Assembly: GCA_023213395.1 (NCBI GenBank)
Contig: CM041465.1
Coordinates: 83,459,741 to 83,523,740, forward strand
DNA length: 64,000 nt
Origin: Cycas panzhihuaensis
Taxonomy: Eukaryota > Cycadophyta
Direction of reading: 5' to 3'
Below the pieces are notes generated by a model, which was not told where the DNA came from, searched no databases, and was given only the letters and a program-made list of their open reading frames with translations. Shown here one piece after another: positions 22,811 through 33,013 of this stretch (positions are counted from its first letter, which is position 1; every line of letters begins with the position of its first letter). The translations under genes were made by a program, and so were the position numbers.

Positions 22811-23255
22811 TGATGGAAAAAATATGGAGCCACAATGTTCTGATACCAAATGAAGGAAAAATATGCTTGCAAACTAACAGATTAGAACATATATCAAATA
22901 AGCATAAACTAGTATTGCATTAATACAGCAGTGTATCACCAATTACAATAGCATAACACCTGAGAGCCTTGTTGTTCAATCCATTGTAGTAGAATGAGTA
23001 TTCCAAATCTTCCTCAAAAGTAGGTGGTGTCTAAAGACACCGTGGTTGTACACCCCTTAACATTTATAGTTTGGGGAGGAGGAAACTCCTCAACCCCTGA
23101 ATTCAAATTAATAATAAAATAATACTAACTTAACTCAAATAAAACTAACTCAACTTACCTTAACTTACCTTGACATGTTGAGCATCACATGTCTAAATTG
23201 AGGTGCACAATCCTGGTAGGTAAGAGGGAGTTGAGTGATGACATTACACCCAACA
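22811..23255 (-). repeat. 3' LTR (left) of the non-autonomous element
   Basis: 445 bp. It carries a perfect 7-bp-stem hairpin ggtgtct-aa-agacacc near 23027. An embedded second primer-site-like sequence, gttctgatacca, lies at 22837-22848, followed two bases later by another LTR-edge-like tgaagg. Confidence 0.95.
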
Positions 23256-23270
23256 TTCTCCCCATTAATG
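23256..23270 (-). promoter_or_regulatory. Polypurine tract of the non-autonomous element
   Basis: On the minus strand taatggggagaa directly precedes the LTR start TGTTGGG. A G-run flanked by A residues is typical of plus-strand primers. Confidence 0.8.
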
Positions 23271-23579
23271 TCAACACGAACACTTGTATCTTTTCCTTGA
23301 ACTTGTGGAACCGGTACTTGAAAGAAACTTTGAAATTCCAATCTTGATCTTTGTCAATGCTTCTCACCCTTATAGTCACATATATCTCTTTATTATAGAA
23401 TGATGTAGGAAGACTATAGGTAGATGAAACTTGATGCAAAAGTAGATGAGTAGCTGTAATTTGGACTTGAACTTTTATGCTCTTTATGCTTTGAACAGTT
23501 GTCATATCACCAGGTTCATTCTTCGTTATGTCATAAGATTCGTCTTCATGATGCTCCCCCTCAAATGGAGGATCAAACC
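23271..23579 (-). pseudogene. Reading frame of unknown function after gag
   Basis: One minus-strand frame stays open from about 23580 into the LTR. It begins acidic (FDPPFEGEHHEDESYDITKN) and turns Lys/Phe-rich. I do not recognise it as RT, RNase H or integrase. It could be the stump of a pol linker left by an internal deletion. It overlaps the end of the gag frame in a different register. Confidence 0.35.
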
Positions 23580-23957
23580 TCAGGCAACAAGGTGGTCCTG
23601 CATTTGATCTGAATCTTCATTGGTGTTGCCGTCATGATCTACCTGTTCTGTCACCTGTCTCACATGCTCATCAAAAGTTTCATCAAATACAGTGGGGATA
23701 TCTCCCCCATAAATGGAAATCAATAAATCCCAAACAGACTTAGATGTTGTTAATTCAGAAACTAATGAAAAGACATCATCAGTCATAGTGCAAAATAATA
23801 AACCTAACACTTCATTATCTTTTCTAAAATTTTCTTTAAGGCTAAGGTCATATTCATGTTGTAAATACTTCAAAAGATTACGCTCAATAAAGTAAGTGTG
23901 CATAGTATCATACCATAGTGAATAGTTATGGCCATTGAAAATGGGGAATTGTGCCAT
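23580..23957 (-). CDS. Copia-type Gag N-terminal protein (125 aa)
   Basis: MAQFPIFNGHNYSLWYDTMH matches the F-x-G-x-NYx-W-x2-M signature that opens plant copia Gag (DUF4219/UBN2 type). FCTMTDDVFSLVSELTTSKSVWDLL follows the conserved pattern around the family's W-D-x-L. The C-terminal third is Asp/Glu-rich and there are no Cys knuckles, so the protein is shorter than the usual Gag of 250 or more residues. The ATG at 23957 is preceded by a leader of about 4.2 kb. The frame is intact, unlike most in this window. Whether it is made, or is a relic, cannot be told. Confidence 0.65.
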   Translation of the reverse strand: MAQFPIFNGHNYSLWYDTMHTYFIERNLLKYLQHEYDLSLKENFRKDNEVLGLLFCTMTDDVFSLVSELTTSKSVWDLLISIYGGDIPTVFDETFDEHVRQVTEQVDHDGNTNEDSDQMQDHLVA

Positions 23958-24997
23958 TTTGAAAGTAATTTAATCAATAAGAAAATGATGATAAGATCAA
24001 GTAGAAATCTTGAATAAACAATGAGATAGAAACTAGAATTTTCTTTAAAATTTTGAACGAAGACAAGCTTGTTAGGATGTATATATACTCAACTTTAACA
24101 GATTGAAAACTATATTGAATGAGGTCAAAATAGCTTAAAATTTTATCAATATGTAGATTCTTTGAGATGTGAATCCAATAAAATAGATGGTTTTGAAAAT
24201 GGATACCAATAAATCACGTTTTGAATGAGACAAAGGAAATGACCTCCTTATGGAGCCTAACAGGAGCAGGGTAGGCAAAAATTGCATAAAAATACTAATT
24301 AATCCTTAGAAAAGTTTAAAAAATGATCAAATATTATTGATGAAGTAATTAATATTCTGTCAATTGAAAATTTTTGAAAGAATATATTAAACAGGTGTAA
24401 AAAACGCAGATTTAGGCCAATAAAATGACTCAACTTTAGTTGATTTGAAATATAAGCAAAATATGTCAAAATATATGAAAAAATATATCACAGTGAAGAG
24501 AAATGAGCCGACTTCCCAACGGTCGATGTAAATGAAATCTGATAAAAATTGCAAAAGTTATAGTGAAAAAAGTGACAAGTATCTTTATGGAGAATGTTCA
24601 AGAAACTGGCAAAAATAACTAATTTTCTTATTTTAACGATTAAAATATTAGTGAAAATGAAGTCAAAAAATTAAAGTAAAAGATGGGTATTAGATTCTAT
24701 ATGACGTAGATCACTATAGAAAAAATTTGGATACAAAACAGTTTACCAACAATAAATAGCAGCCAGTTCTAAAACTGATTTTGTTAAAAATGCAAAAAAA
24801 CGCTGAAATTTCGAAAGTCCAATGTTAAAAGGGGTGAAACGAGGTCAAATGGACACCAAATTGGTCTTATGACCAGTCGAAATCGATCTACGGAAAATTT
24901 CTGATCTGATGGCGCAGGTTTCGTCTGAAACCGATGATCCAAAAAAAAATTATGGCCTCAAAAGCGCCAATAACCCTATAAAAAATAAAATTTGAAG

Positions 24998-25028
<31 letters not shown>

Positions 25029-25199
25029 AAAACGTTAATTAAAAAATGAAAAAAACTCTTTAAAAGTGACTAATAATCACGTGATAGCTTGATAGGGCTG
25101 GAAGACAGCAGCAAACCTTTAAAAAAACTGAATACTCCAAATCTGAAAAAAATATAATAAATTATATTATTATTATTTTCAAACTTTGTATTAAAACAA
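23958..25199 (-). other. AT-rich distal leader of the non-autonomous element
   Basis: Between gag and the CpG-rich block. The 24780-24960 part resembles a copia untranslated leader in composition. A run of more than 25 A residues lies at about 25000-25026. No gene seen. Confidence 0.5.
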
Positions 25200-26700
25200 T
25201 AATGAGACGGCCGCCGCACTATATAAAAACACCGTCGCACTAAACGCACTATATAAAAACACCTTTATTAAGACAAAACGGCGAAAGTCTGTTACTCATG
25301 CAATTAATGCATTGCCAAACGGTACTGTTTTGCAATTAATGTATAAACAAATGAAACGCTGCTATGTGAATAGGCGCAGAGAGAGAGACGGCAGCTTAGC
25401 TGCACCGAACGAGCACGGTGGGACGACCCACGCAGAGAAGTGAGAAAGAAGAACAACACAGGCACAGGCGGCGCAAAGGCCGAGAAAACGAAGAAACGGG
25501 AGGGCGAGACAGCCAGAGAGCGGCGCAGACAGTAACGCGAGGCAACCACAAGATACAGACAAAGAACGTGAGGCCACGAAAACGCAAAGGCGCTACCGAT
25601 GAGGCGGGACGCCGATTAGGCTAAGAGAGCCAATAACGGGCAATGATTATCGAGGCGAGGACGGAAGCGCCGATGCGAATGACAACCAAGCACCACGCCC
25701 GAGTAAAACATAATAAGACGCCGATAGAAGTGCGCAAAATGTACAGAGAACAATAAATGGCAGAGCAAATATATAAGAAAATGGAACGGTATAGAGGATG
25801 GAATGCAATGATTTCTTTGTTGCGCAAGGTGAGCTGAGCCAGGAAATGGCAAAGAGCTAATATATATGCAAACCCCAAACGGATAAATATCGAATCACAA
25901 TATACGCAACCCAATAAATGATAATAAAGACCACATATGCAGCGCAGCCCAATAAATGATAATAAAGACAAAGGCCGAATAAGCGCAGCCCGATAAAGAC
26001 CATCAAACGCAGATCCAATATCACGGAGAGACGCCAACTTGCCAAAGGCAGAATAATCAAATCCAATAGACAATGTCCAAAGCCCGTAACAATAATCAAA
26101 TAGATGGAATGAATCAGCAAACGTCCCACCTGAGGAGGACTACCGAATGATCGGCGTCGCAATGATGAAGAAGGGGGTGACGGGCTCAAATATACAATGC
26201 AAGCTCAAATATACACAGATCTCATGCGCAAATCTCAAATAATGACAGCACACAGCGCACGGAGATATGTATACGTAGGAAGGAAGCCGAGCGCAGATCT
26301 CAAATAATGACAGCACACTAACGCCAAATGCAAAGCCCAAGACGGCAGTTGAACGAGCAACGCGCAAAGCCCAAGGAGATTCAACAGACGAAAAGCGCTA
26401 GTTGAACGCAGCCTCAAAGGCATGAGCATGCGCAAAGCCCAACTATAATGAAGGCACAAGACAAGGCGATAACGAGGCAAACGCCGTTGCAGTTGAACGA
26501 AGGCACAAGACAAGGCGAAGCCCGAGACGAACGGAAAGGTGTTGCAGTTGAACGAGCAACGGCAAAGCAATGGGCGCTGAACGCAGCCCTAGGAGGCAGA
26601 CGTTTGAACGAAAGAGGCGGCAGGTGTTTGAACGAGCCAGAGCAGAGAGCCGGAGGCAGGGGGGTGATGCAGAAGACAAGAAAAAAGTTTTACCGTGAAA
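25200..26700. other. CpG-rich, repeat-filled block in the element's leader
   Basis: Base composition changes sharply to GC- and CpG-rich inside an otherwise AT-rich element. It contains several short direct repeats: cgcactatataaaaacacc at 25215 and 25245; cccaataaatgataataaag at 25910 and 25948; tctcaaataatgacagcaca at 26233 and 26299; and ttgaacg at 26349, 26402, 26493, 26548, 26604 and 26628. Frames are open on both strands (up to 150 codons), but they are explained by few AT-rich stops and resemble nothing I know. It may be captured host sequence. Confidence 0.6.
25215..25263 (+). promoter_or_regulatory. Twin TATA-box-like repeats
   Basis: The 19-bp sequence cgcactatataaaaacacc occurs at 25215 and 25245, a 30-bp period, each with a good plant TATA box (tatataaaa). 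They lie at the edge of the CpG-rich block and would point rightward into it, against the element's own transcription. Promoter function is inference only. Confidence 0.35.
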
Positions 26701-28122
26701 CCCAAAAAAGAACAAGTGTGTTGATAGCGTCCTCCAATTCTAATATTACTTCGGAAGAAAAAACAACCCAAAGCCTGACAAAAGAGAGAGTATTCAAAGA
26801 TGTACAGAAGTCTCCAACGAAAAAGAAGGCTTGAATTAACAAAACACCTGTGCTAATCACAGAATCACATCCTTGGCTGGAATGGATGTCGATTCTAGAG
26901 CATTTGAATGAAGGTGGATACCTATGCAAGGCAATGAATGCGGAGGAAGGGCAATAAATATATTAACCGTGTTAAGCATTAAACAACCTTTTAAAAAATG
27001 AATATACTTTGTGATTTGTCTATTGTTTGATCTACCTTTATCTTTGGTTTCTATTCATATGCTTTACATCTGTGAGAGTATCAATCTATGGAACGAAATA
27101 TGGAACAAACAGAGAGCCAAAGAAAAGGTTCTTAAGGAATCAAAGGTATGTAGGTAAACATAACAAGTCAAACACGAAAGATTATGCAGATAAAGGAATG
27201 CCACAAATGGAAGACCACACAAACAGAGAATGCAGAGAGGACATAAATACAGTAAATGATTCCAAAGCTTATTAAGAAAGTAATAACAAATACATAAGAA
27301 ATATATGTATATTTGTATATTCAGTTCACTCACTCAGATATCCCAAATAAACTAAATTTTTGAGTATATTCACAAAAAAAGGGATGTGTAAATATATCCA
27401 CGAAAATGCATCAAATATATATGAAATATATGTATATATTTGAAAAAAAAAAAAAAAAAAAACTCTCAAAGAACCTGGTAAGCTGATTTGCAGACTTGTA
27501 GCAGGTTAACCCTTATGAGCAACTGGAAACGTATTTGTCGCTGAATATGCCCAAAAACCTATAGATCTCAGAATAATCTTGAAAAATATAGTCGAAATAT
27601 AATGAAAATATGTAGATCCGAGCTAAATATAGCATAAAATCTTTGAAAAAAGCGATACAATAAGCAGATTTATAATAGAAATTAGCAGATCTGAAGTAAT
27701 AAGTTGCAGATCTTTGAAGAAAACTTGATAACTTTTGTATGCATCTGATGCTCTTTTGTAAATCTGCAACAAATACCAAATAAGTAGACAAATAACTTGT
27801 AAACTGTCAAAAATATATGGTCAATCTGTAAATCTGAAGAGAAAATAACTTGAATATGAGAATAAAACTTGAATGTATATAACTTGCTGCTGAAAATCCT
27901 TTGTAGATCTGCACAAATCTGAAAATAGATCTCAGTAATACTTGTTGAACCAGAAATATAGCTCAATAATAATCAAGATCTGCTGAAATAATATATAAAA
28001 CTTGCTAAAAATTTCAGAAAATAAATCTAGTTAATATATATTTCTTGTAAAAAAAATCTGTTATAAAATGCCAGTAGATCTTGGTGCTCTTCTTCAAAGC
28101 TTCAGCAGGTCAGCAATCGCCT
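26701..28122 (-). other. AT-rich proximal leader of the non-autonomous element
   Basis: No coding capacity is supported. A run of 19 or so A lies near 27445. The stretch 27480-28120 repeatedly shows gcagatct and ttgtaaatctg-like words, suggesting diffuse short repeats. Confidence 0.4.
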
Positions 28123-28134
28123 GCTCTGATACCA
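28123..28134 (-). promoter_or_regulatory. Primer binding site of the non-autonomous element
   Basis: gctctgatacca is the exact reverse complement of tggtatcagagc (initiator-Met tRNA type). It lies two bases from the LTR edge at 28137. Confidence 0.92.
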
Positions 28135-28136
28135 AA

Positions 28137-28578
28137 TGATGGAAAAAATATGGAGCCACAATGTTCTGATACCAAATGAAGGAAAAATATGCTTGCAAAC
28201 TAACAGATTAGAACATATATCAAATAAGCATAAACTAGTATTGCATTAATACAGCAGTGTATCACCAATTACAATAGCATAACACATGAGAGCCTTGTTG
28301 TTCAATCCATTGTAGTAGAATGAGTATTCCAAATCTTCCTCAAAAGTAGGTGGTGTCTAAAGACACCAGGGTTGTACACCCCTTAACATTTATAGTTTGG
28401 GGGAGGAGGGAAACTCCTCAACCCCTGAATTCAAATTAATAATAAAATAATACTAACTTAACTCAAATAAAACTAACTCAACTTACCTTAACTTACCTTG
28501 ACATGTTGAGCATCACATGTCTAAATTGAGGTGCACAATCCTGGTAGGTAAGAGGGAGTTGAGTGATGACATTACACC
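28137..28578 (-). repeat. 5' LTR (right) of the non-autonomous element
   Basis: It is about 99% identical to 22811-23255 but lacks the terminal caaca. It joins the second 118-bp repeat copy directly. The embedded primer-site-like gttctgatacca is at 28163-28174. Confidence 0.95.
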
Positions 28579-28696
28579 TTCTCAAGCATAGTTGTAAGGG
28601 AACATATGTTAATAGCCTAAGAAGCTAAACTAAGGGCAAACTGTATATGTTCATATATATGGAGGTTAGTTTATGATAGGGTTATGATGAATCTTT
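28579..28696. repeat. 118-bp direct repeat, right copy
   Basis: Identical to 22693-22810. Normal copia integration gives a 5-bp duplication, so this needs another explanation (see findings). Confidence 0.97.
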
Positions 28697-29405
28697 TCCT
28701 TCTCTTTTTTATTGGTTCTTTCTATCAAAACCCTAAGGCCAACTAAAGGAAAAATATCACGCATACCTAATGCAAACTATATATGTTCTTTTCTTTTTAG
28801 ATAAAATCAATCACTACCCTAATCTTAGCTTTTATAACATATCCTCTCATAGATTAGGACTCACAAAAATACAATTCCTCCTTACATCTTAGGTTTGCAA
28901 TGAAATAGCAAACAACAAATTCTACCCCTTACTCCTATTATGAATGTAATGCACCTATGTATAGTGAAAGTAAAAAAAATGTAAATATATATATTTTTTC
29001 TTTTCCTTTCTTTTTTAAGGGGGGAAAAGGAGAAAGCAAGAAGTAAGATATTATGCCTTTTCTTTTCCTTTTCCTTTAAAGTAAAGAAACTTAGGTGTTT
29101 TTTTTTTTTTTTTTTGCCTATAAAAATAAGATATAAACCAGAAATAAGACCAATAAGGGTATCCTTGGTGGTAAGGAGGTTGAAGTAGCTTGTTTCTCCC
29201 CTATAACATGTTAATGATATTCCAAATGGAGCAAAGAGGATATCAAAGATACTACTAACCTATTCTAAGAAAATTTTGGTAGTATTTCTGCTTGCTAAAT
29301 AAATTTATGATAAAAAAAAGAATGATGAAAGAGTGAAAATTAAAAGAAACATGGAAATAGAATATTAACTTTATGTCCTTAAAGTGATGGCTACTATGTG
29401 AGGTC
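28697..29405. other. Non-coding AT-rich flank of the inserted DNA
   Basis: Continuous with 22574-22810 once the nested element is removed. It contains purine/pyrimidine runs and a long T run near 29098-29116. No gene or terminal structure seen. Confidence 0.4.
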
Positions 29406-29893
29406 TGTTAAATAATGTGACAACAATGGTTTGAAGGCTAAAATTTTGATAGGTTGGCAGCACAGATTCCCCCGTAAACCTTCCTCAGGGGGTTCCAAGG
29501 GGCCGGCAGCCCCCTTTGGCTAGGTGGATGCGGGGGATGCGGAATGCCCCCCACAAAGAGGGGGTTCAGGGGTGATATTCCTTGACCCAAAAAGCTAGCA
29601 CTAGAAAGTATATTAAATTGTAAAGAGAATCAGGGTCGTTCACTCAAAATATCCTAGATTTTATGGTTGAGATTTGTGCATTGTATGACTCTCTCATGTA
29701 GCCTGATTTAGGGAATTTTTCATTATGTTGATGGTGTTCAATGTATTGGATGTACTGCAAGGAGTTACGTGGCTAGTTGTTGTTGCTATGAGCACTCTGC
29801 TATAGATTGTATATATTTTCTCCATTCTTTGACAATAAAGATCAATACCTTTCCTGTATGGATGTTTCCCTAGCACATTGCTAGGGTTTTACC
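29406..29893 (+). repeat. Copia-like LTR fragment or solo LTR
   Basis: tgttaaataatgtgac opens a stretch of about 490 bp that ends gctagggttttacca and is followed by ttatatcagg, a possible decayed tggtatcagag primer site. These are features of a plant copia LTR. A GC-rich hairpin-forming block (29461-29590) sits near its start. No partner LTR is visible in the window. Confidence 0.4.
29461..29590. repeat. GC-rich block with hairpin-forming C/G runs
   Basis: Alternating runs such as ttcctcagggggttcc, ggcagccccctttgg and gccccccacaaagagggggt can pair with each other. The block stands out in AT-rich surroundings. Confidence 0.6.
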
Positions 29894-31391
29894 ATATTAT
29901 ATCAGGTGTATATATGATGCTTGGCTTTCTTGTTCATTTTATTATATTATCTCTGGTTTAAGAACTTGCATGTTAAATTTTAATTTTGATTCCTATAATT
30001 AGTTGTAAGAATAATTTAGATCTTGGTGGTGGTTTTAGGTTATTGGGACCTTGTCTTCTCAACATAGTCTCTATGGATTGCTTAAAAAATGGTGTATGAC
30101 TTAAAGATCTTATAAGTCTTTTATCCTTCCTTGCACATATGTTAGTATCCTATAAGATAAGTAATTCTATATAAAATCCAATGCTATAAACATATATGTC
30201 TCACAAATGATTAACAAGCAAATAATTCAAACATAAGAAGCAACTTCTAATCTATAAGATAAAATGAAAGAGATTGGGTAGAAGTGCCTTAGAATGACCA
30301 CCATCCCCTAATATGTTAAGGGTCCCCTAAGTGTACTTAGGTGCCATCCCCTATTTTGCAACTTTATTAAACAATGAGTAAAGAAACAAATGGAAAGAAT
30401 GAGGAAACATATACTTATAGGATGAAGTAAAATTGTGAAACTAAAGAAAACTCACTAGTAAATCCTACAATTCATTCATATAATCATGGAATGAAAATAG
30501 AAAACATATGGAGGAAGAAGGAATAACCACAACAAATTATTTATGGTGTTGTACTTTCAATCCTGAAATGAATGCTAGTAAGGTAGATCAAGTGCTAAGT
30601 TTCTAGAGAACATTCAACAACATGATGGCAAGGTAACACAATCTCTAAAGTCTCCTCCCTTCATTTGGAAAAAGGAGAGGATTATATAGAATAAATCAAG
30701 GTTAGGGGTTGGTGGTTTTTTGCTATAATTTGGGGAAAACCATCAGCCTAAAACCATGACTTTTGCTCATGGTTTGAGGAATTCAACTTGGGAAGAAGAA
30801 AATTTAGGAGGATTTGGGCCTCTCAAATTTTACTGTGGCTAATTTGGGGCTGATGCGGTTTTCCTAGGCTTGACAATCAGGTATTAATGAGTTAATTATC
30901 AACTCTATAAATATATTCATGGTACCACAAATATGTTTATGATACCACACATTGCTTTATAGTGCTACTATTATAGACAAAAAATAGAGTACTATAGAAA
31001 CATATTAAGTTTTCTCATAAAATTAATCATGCAATCAAGTAAAACTTATCAATGATAGACTTTGGCGGTAGTAACAATCAATAATAAGTGGAAGGAGATA
31101 AAAAGAAATCCTAATAGGCAAAAAAGTAAACAATTAATTCATAACAAAGTTGCAGGTGAAGGAGATGACACCATGTCTAGCCTAAGAAGCCTAATGGATG
31201 GACTAAACATCCATGGATCAAAGTCATACTCATTATCAAAATAGAGGAGGCAAGGATAAATAGCCAAACAAGCCAATTAAGCATACCTCAACTAAAGAAA
31301 ATTAAATATAGACCAATAAGGTATGAAAAAAGTCAAGAGGCATACCTGTACTTACCAATTTATTTGCCATATCTAAGCCTATTCCTAGAAG
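29894..31391. other. Mostly unassigned AT-rich sequence
   Basis: Only one small frame deserves mention: 31062-31244 (+) encodes a Lys/Asn-rich 60-residue peptide I do not recognise, with no supporting context. I see no other gene, LTR or terminal structure. Confidence 0.35.
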
Positions 31392-31850
31392 CTATGAAAC
31401 AGACCATAGCTAGACAAGAAAGAAAATATAGGATAAGATATTACTTCTCTCTTGGGTTTATTATTATATCTTAGAGTAGTAATAAACAATTCACTGTAGC
31501 TTTATCATCTATCAAAGTTGAGTACAAGGTAGTTGTTATTGCCACATGAAGTAATATAGATTAGATAACTTCTTAAGGATTTAAAATAAGAACAAGGCTA
31601 ATCTACCTCTATTTTTTATGATAACTAGAGTGTTATCAAACTAATAAAGAATCCAATATTTCATGTTAGAATAAAACACATTAAAGTCCATCATTATTTT
31701 ATTAGAGAAAAAGTATGAACCAAAGAGATAAACATGTTATACTATAATGATAAAGACCAACTTATTAAAATTCTCATAAAACCACTTTCAAAAGATACAT
31801 TTCAATACTTTAGGTTGCTTTTTGGTGTCAAAGGCAAAAGATAAAATATT
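31392..31850 (+). pseudogene. Copia RNase H, second part, older element
   Basis: It resumes the domain broken at 22573. SSNKQFTVALSSIKVEYKVV (31480-31540) holds the catalytic Glu region. VIKLIKNPIFHVR, HIKVHHYFIREKV and LIKPLSKDTFQYFRLLFG follow the same order as 14640-14850 in the younger relative. The strand ends in a stop just before the purine tract. Several Gln and Trp codons have become stops. Confidence 0.85.
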
Positions 31851-31859
31851 AAGAGAGGG
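31851..31859 (+). promoter_or_regulatory. Polypurine tract of the older copia element
   Basis: aagagaggg immediately precedes the 3' LTR, like aagaggggg in the younger relative. Confidence 0.85.
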
Positions 31860-32064
31860 TGTTAGAGAAATGATGTTCTATCTTTTATATTGTATTCTAA
31901 CGTTAACTTAAGGGTTATATGTCTGACCCCTTTTTAATGTATTGATGACACTTGGCCTACATGCATAGGCCTTCTTATGTATATATGATGTACTTATATA
32001 AGATATTTTCTCTCTCATTAATGCATTGAAGCAATATCTTCATTAATCTATTTTTGTTATAATA
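31860..32064 (+). repeat. 3' LTR of the older copia element
   Basis: It begins tgttagagaaatgatg and ends gttataata. It pairs with 18036-18239. Confidence 0.88.
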
Positions 32065-32575
32065 TGAGTAAGTTAGGAAGTAATACTATAAAGAGAAACC
32101 ACTTCTTCAAGCTATATCATTAAGAGAAAAGCCTCCAACTAATGAAACACTATAAGTAATTGATCTAAAATACTCTAAGTGATATTATAGCCCTAAGAAT
32201 TAAGATAGAGCTACTAACCTTATTCCACAAGTAGGTAATGATATAAACATACACCAAGCACCCTCCAAAGTAAGAATGATCAATTACCACAACTCAAAAT
32301 AACAAAGGATGAAGTATGAAAGTAAAGAATAAACACAAGATTAATGGAGTGACAAAAAATGATCTCTAAAACAAATTAAATTTTGGAATTAAATAGGGCA
32401 TTATGCAACATAGTTTTGTATAAGAAACCACTATATTTTTTGGCCATACTATTCCTAGCCATATTGGGTCTAGTAGAAAAATAAAAATGGAAAGTAAAAC
32501 ACTAAGAAAATTGTGATTTTTTCTAATTCTAGAGTTGCATAGTTGATATCACCAAATTCAAGTTGATACTACTAC

Positions 32576-32722
32576 ATTAACACTAATATTGCTACAGTTT
32601 AGGTAGTATCACAAAAAAATGATCTACAATATTATAATGTTGCTAAAATTATAGTAATACTACCATAAAATGAGCCACAATATTATAATATCACTAAAAA
32701 TTTTAGCAATATTAGTGTTAAT
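32576..32722. repeat. Inverted repeat with an 18-bp perfect stem
   Basis: attaacactaatattgct (32576-32593) is the exact reverse complement of agcaatattagtgttaat (32705-32722). Between them two diverged direct copies of an acaatattataat-containing segment occur, about 56 bp apart. Confidence 0.85.
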
Positions 32723-33013
32723 TTAGTGTTATGATATTTCCAAATTATAGAAAAACAAATAAAACAAGAGTTTGTAAAGGTAAAAATAATTAGACCAACA
32801 TCTAATTAAATGTTAAACAACTAGCCAAAGTAGATGAGAAGAGGGATAATAAGTAATGTGAAAGAGACAAGGCCTATAGTCCCTACACAGTAAAATTTTT
32901 GTTTACAATCATAAGTGGCCTAAGATTAGGGGTTTAAAGTATAAGTTGATGATATATTAAACAAGTCATATTATATTAGAGAATATAGACTTTCAAATTT
33001 AAAATTTTAAAGT

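Larger units (their letters stand above)
22811..28578 (-). mobile_element. Very young non-autonomous copia-type LTR element
   Basis: The LTRs at 22811-23255 and 28137-28578 are about 99% identical: three substitutions and two 1-base indels, plus loss of the outermost 5 bases of the right copy. On the minus strand the LTR reads TGTTGGGTGTAATG to TTCCATCA. The reverse complement of a tRNA-iMet primer site sits at 28123-28134 and a purine tract at 23256-23270. The only recognisable protein is a Gag N-terminal domain, next to the 3' LTR; no RT, integrase or RNase H is present in about 4.9 kb. It must depend on proteins from another copia element. Confidence 0.9.
22574..31391. mobile_element. Foreign DNA inserted in copia RNase H, 8-bp flanking repeat
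   Basis: ctatgaaa occurs at 22566-22573 and again at 31392-31399, exactly where RNase H homology stops and resumes. Without the nested 22811-28578 element and one 118-bp copy, the insert is about 2.9 kb. I see no matching terminal inverted repeats and no poly(A) end, so its class is unknown. An LTR-like stretch lies inside at 29406-29893. Confidence 0.5.
18036..32064 (+). mobile_element. Older Ty1/copia element, interrupted by foreign DNA
   Basis: LTRs of about 205 bp at 18036-18239 and 31860-32064 share long blocks such as attgatgacacttggc and catgcataggccttctta. A primer-site relic follows the 5' LTR and a purine tract precedes the 3' LTR. Coding remnants match the younger element at 9911-15084 domain for domain, so both are one lineage. 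RNase H is cut at 22573 and resumes at 31392. Flanking pentamers (ggaat and tgagt) no longer match clearly. The coding part is full of TAA/TAG codons. Confidence 0.9.

Noticed and set aside
25000-25026. Poly(A) run as tail of a SINE, LINE or processed gene
   Set aside because: It lies inside the leader of an LTR element, with no target duplication, no promoter boxes and no homology upstream that I can see.
25304-26834. Several open frames of 60-150 codons on both strands, possible genes
   Set aside because: They overlap each other in different frames, contain repeat-encoded sequence and look like no known protein. High GC explains the lack of stops.
28123-28134. tRNA gene fragment
   Set aside because: The match to the tRNA-iMet end is the primer binding site of the LTR element; the rest of a tRNA is absent.
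31062-31244. Small gene of 60 codons
   Set aside because: No homology recognised, low complexity Lys/Asn content and no supporting signals.
22574-31391. Whole interruption as one hAT transposon because of the 8-bp repeat
   Set aside because: No terminal inverted repeats and no transposase sequence; the class is left open.
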